From: Acidobacteriota bacterium
GTDB lineage: Bacteria; Acidobacteriota; Terriglobia; Acidoferrales; 2-02-FULL-67-57
DNA: 8,800 nt
Reading direction: 5' to 3'
Assembly: GCA_016210895.1 (NCBI GenBank)
Contig: JACQTG010000080.1
Location: forward strand, 1-8,800
The position numbers and the translations under genes are program-made. Below the pieces are notes generated by a model. That model was given only the letters and a program-made list of their open reading frames with translations. It ran no database searches and was not told the DNA's origin. Of this stretch, positions 7,628-8,800 are shown piece by piece (within the stretch, counting starts at the first letter, position 1; every line of letters begins with the position of its first letter).

Positions 7628-8118
7628 TTCTTCTCGGTCGCGCCGCGCGCGATCTTCTCCAGTAGGGCGCTGGTTGAGTAGCCGGCTTCATACGGCAGCC
7701 GCACGACGCACCCGCCCGTGGCTTCGACTTCCGCGCGGCCGACGATCTCGTCATCGCCCCAGTCGCCGCCCTTGGCCAGGGTGTCGGGCAGGAGCGCGGC
7801 GATCAGCTCGCGCGGTGTGGGCTCAGTGAAAATCGTCACCGCATCGACCGCCGCCAGCGCCGCCAGCACCTCGGCGCGCTCGCGCTCGGGCACCACCGGC
7901 CGGCCGTCGCCCTTGAGCCCGCGCAGGCTCGCGTCGCTGTTTACGCCCACGACCAGCACATCGCCCAACGCGCGCGCGCTTTCGAGCGAGTGGATGTGGC
8001 CGGGATGGAGCAGGTCAAAGCAGCCGTTGGTGAAGACCACCGTCAGGCCGCGCGCGCGCCACTCCTGCCGCCGCCGCACCAGCGCCGCGCGGGTGAGAAT
8101 TTTCTCCGCACTCCCCAC
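7624..8118 (-). CDS. rfaE2: D-glycero-beta-D-manno-heptose 1-phosphate adenylyltransferase (RfaE2/HldE C-terminal type)
   Basis: This enzyme transfers AMP from ATP to heptose 1-phosphate to make ADP-heptose, a precursor of the LPS inner core and some surface glycans. The cytidylyltransferase fold is clear: [19 protein letters not shown] holds the nucleotide-binding HxGH motif (HPGH, 38-41). [25 protein letters not shown] and the C-terminal [11 protein letters not shown] follow. It is the stand-alone adenylyltransferase, not fused to the RfaE1 kinase. I chose the GTG at 8118 (164 residues, normal for the family). The frame stays open to an ATG at 8232, but the predicted transcription start near 8145 lies downstream of that codon and of another GTG at 8160. 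A GGGAAG sits 5 nt before 8118, and the extra 38 residues match nothing expected. The stop overlaps the mfd start. The kinase and GmhA/GmhB genes are not in this window. Confidence 0.93.
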   Translation of the reverse strand: MGSAEKILTRAALVRRRQEWRARGLTVVFTNGCFDLLHPGHIHSLESARALGDVLVVGVNSDASLRGLKGDGRPVVPERERAEVLAALAAVDAVTIFTEPTPRELIAALLPDTLAKGGDWGDDEIVGRAEVEATGGCVVRLPYEAGYSTSALLEKIARGATEKK

Positions 8119-8123
8119 AGAAA

Positions 8124-8129
8124 CTTCCC
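8124..8129 (-). promoter_or_regulatory. Ribosome binding site supporting the GTG start of rfaE2
   Basis: GGGAAG on the - strand ends 5 nt before the GTG at 8118. It is a moderate Shine-Dalgarno match at normal spacing, and it helps to choose this start over the upstream ATG at 8232 and GTG at 8160. Confidence 0.5.
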
Positions 8130-8150
8130 GTTTTCTACTCGCAATCAGCC

Positions 8151-8178
8151 ATTCTAGCACAGCGTTGCGGGGCGTCAG
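8151..8178 (-). promoter_or_regulatory. Probable promoter for rfaE2-mfd
   Basis: On the - strand, CTGACG (8178-8173), a 16-bp spacer and an extended -10 TGC-TAGAAT (TAGAAT at 8156-8151) form a good sigma-70 match: four of six at -35, five of six at -10, plus TG. Transcription would start near 8145, giving a 27-nt leader before the GTG at 8118. The -35 falls within the spacer of the divergent hemL promoter. Confidence 0.6.
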
Positions 8179-8188
8179 GCGCGTGCTA
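8155..8188. repeat. Inverted repeat TAGCAC / GTGCTA between rfaE2 and hemL
   Basis: TAGCAC (8155-8160) and GTGCTA (8183-8188) are perfect 6-bp inverted arms 22 bp apart. Each arm overlaps the extended -10 of one of the two divergent promoters, so the symmetry is largely explained by two similar promoters facing outward. A bound regulator is possible but not required. Confidence 0.45.
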
Positions 8189-8192
8189 TACT
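8165..8192 (+). promoter_or_regulatory. Probable promoter for hemL
   Basis: TTGCGG (8165-8170), a 16-bp spacer and an extended -10 TGC-TATACT (TATACT at 8187-8192) make a sigma-70 type promoter. It predicts a start near 8199 and a leader of about 48 nt. It interlocks with the rfaE2 promoter: each -35 lies in the other's spacer. Confidence 0.6.
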
Positions 8193-8236
8193 GCCGCGTT
8201 TCGACGCGCGGCTCTGCGGGTTGAGGCCGCACTTCC

Positions 8237-8242
8237 GAGGGG
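8237..8242 (+). promoter_or_regulatory. Ribosome binding site of hemL
   Basis: GAGGGG ends 4 nt before the ATG at 8247. It supports this start over the in-frame ATG two codons later (8253). Confidence 0.6.
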
Positions 8243-8246
8243 ATTC

Positions 8247-8800
8247 ATGTCAATGGGGGAGAAATCAAAGGAGTGGTATCGGCGCGCGCAGGCGTGCCTG
8301 CCGGGCGGGGTGAACTCGCCCGTGCGGGCGTTCAAAGCCGTCGGCGGCGAGCCGCTCTTCCTTGACCACGCCCAGGGCTCGCTCGTGCGCGACGTCGACG
8401 GCGACGCCTACGCGGATTTCGTCTGCTCCTGGGGCGCGATCATCCTCGGCCACGCCCATCCCGAAATCGTCGCCGCTGTCAGCCGCGCCGCCCAGCGCGG
8501 TACCAGCTACGGCGCGCCCACGCCCGGCGAAGTCGAGCTGGCCGAGCTGATTGGCGCGGCTTTTCCCTCCATCGAAACCCTGCGGCTCGTCAACTCCGGC
8601 ACCGAGGCCACGATGTCGGCCATTCGCCTGGCGCGCGGCGCGACCGGCCGCAAGGCCATCGTCAAGTTCGAAGGCTGCTACCACGGCCACGCCGACAGCT
8701 TGCTCGCGCGCGCTGGGTCGGGCGTGGCCACGCTGGGACTGCCGGATTCAGCCGGCGTGCCGGAAGAGTTCGTCCAGTTCACGCTCACGCTGCCGTACAA
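8247..8800 (+). CDS. hemL: Glutamate-1-semialdehyde 2,1-aminomutase HemL (5' part, cut by the window end)
   Basis: HemL is a PLP enzyme that converts glutamate-1-semialdehyde to 5-aminolevulinate, the last step of the C5 route to haem and other tetrapyrroles. The first 184 codons are in the window, of about 430 expected. Translation gives the family signatures: [18 protein letters not shown] (17-34), a [22 protein letters not shown] stretch, the [10 protein letters not shown] substrate region, [18 protein letters not shown] (114-131, the PLP phosphate-binding turn) and [10 protein letters not shown] (141-150). The [10 protein letters not shown] and SYGAPTPGE phrases separate it from ordinary class-III aminotransferases. 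The PLP-binding lysine lies beyond the window. The frame is open to base 8800 with no break. It is transcribed divergently from rfaE2, with its own promoter and a GAGGGG ribosome site. Confidence 0.97.
   Translation, partial: MSMGEKSKEWYRRAQACLPGGVNSPVRAFKAVGGEPLFLDHAQGSLVRDVDGDAYADFVCSWGAIILGHAHPEIVAAVSRAAQRGTSYGAPTPGEVELAELIGAAFPSIETLRLVNSGTEATMSAIRLARGATGRKAIVKFEGCYHGHADSLLARAGSGVATLGLPDSAGVPEEFVQFTLTLPY

Noticed and set aside
3956..7681. A 1,241-codon open frame on the + strand, antisense to mfd
   Set aside because: It lies opposite a complete, motif-rich mfd. Its product is an Arg/His/Gln/Ala/Leu-rich sequence with no recognisable domain. Long antisense frames are expected where a GC-rich gene has strong third-position bias.
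8155..8188. A BlaI-type operator between rfaE2 and hemL
   Set aside because: BlaI/MecI operators typically carry TACA/TGTA half-sites. The arms here are TAGCAC/GTGCTA and are explained by the two -10 elements.
8265..8690. A 141-codon - strand frame opposite hemL
   Set aside because: The + strand gives unmistakable HemL sequence through the same bases.
1..8800. CRISPR arrays, insertion sequences, tRNA or other RNA genes, attachment sites
   Set aside because: No regularly spaced repeats, transposase-like frames or tRNA-like segments were seen. Nearly all bases are in housekeeping genes of uniform GC-rich character.

Overview
This is an 8.8 kb, high-GC chromosomal window with tightly packed housekeeping genes and no mobile element, CRISPR array, tRNA or rRNA. 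The organism looks like a diderm (outer-membrane) bacterium. It encodes a heptose-phosphate adenylyltransferase for LPS inner core or another heptose glycan, a SurA-type periplasmic chaperone, and HemL of the C5 tetrapyrrole pathway. The mix of a YhaM-like HD exoribonuclease, a BlaI-type regulator and a one-domain PilZ protein would fit Acidobacteriota. That placement is inference from gene content and general resemblance, not from a search.

Layout. A + strand gene, rsmI (47-937), converges with a long leftward series on the - strand. In order of transcription the series is rfaE2 (8118-7624), mfd (7627-4148), surA-like (4086-3022), yhaM-like (3017-1986), blaI-like (1989-1429) and pilZ (1339-992). 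At the right edge hemL (8247 onward, +) is transcribed divergently from rfaE2 and is cut off by the window end.

Within the leftward series, rfaE2/mfd and yhaM/blaI overlap by 4 bp (ATGA), and surA/yhaM are separated by 4 bp. These junctions suggest translational coupling. Promoter-like sequences precede rfaE2, surA and pilZ, so the series may be three transcription units: rfaE2-mfd, surA-yhaM-blaI and pilZ. Readthrough between them is possible. The -10-like elements before rsmI, pilZ, rfaE2 and hemL share a GTG(C/G)TA(T/G)A(A/C)T pattern, and the one before surA is a related GCTAGAAT. This looks like the local form of an extended -10 housekeeping promoter.

Functions. The genes cover rRNA modification (rsmI), transcription-coupled repair (mfd), envelope biogenesis (rfaE2, surA), RNA turnover (yhaM-like), regulation (blaI-like, pilZ) and tetrapyrrole synthesis (hemL). 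The points most worth a second look are the interlocked rfaE2/hemL promoters, the BlaI-type repressor that has no BlaR1 partner but is coupled to an exoribonuclease gene, the hairpins at the starts of the pilZ and surA transcripts, and the basic C-terminal tail of the SurA-like protein. I did not find a convincing undescribed multi-gene system here.
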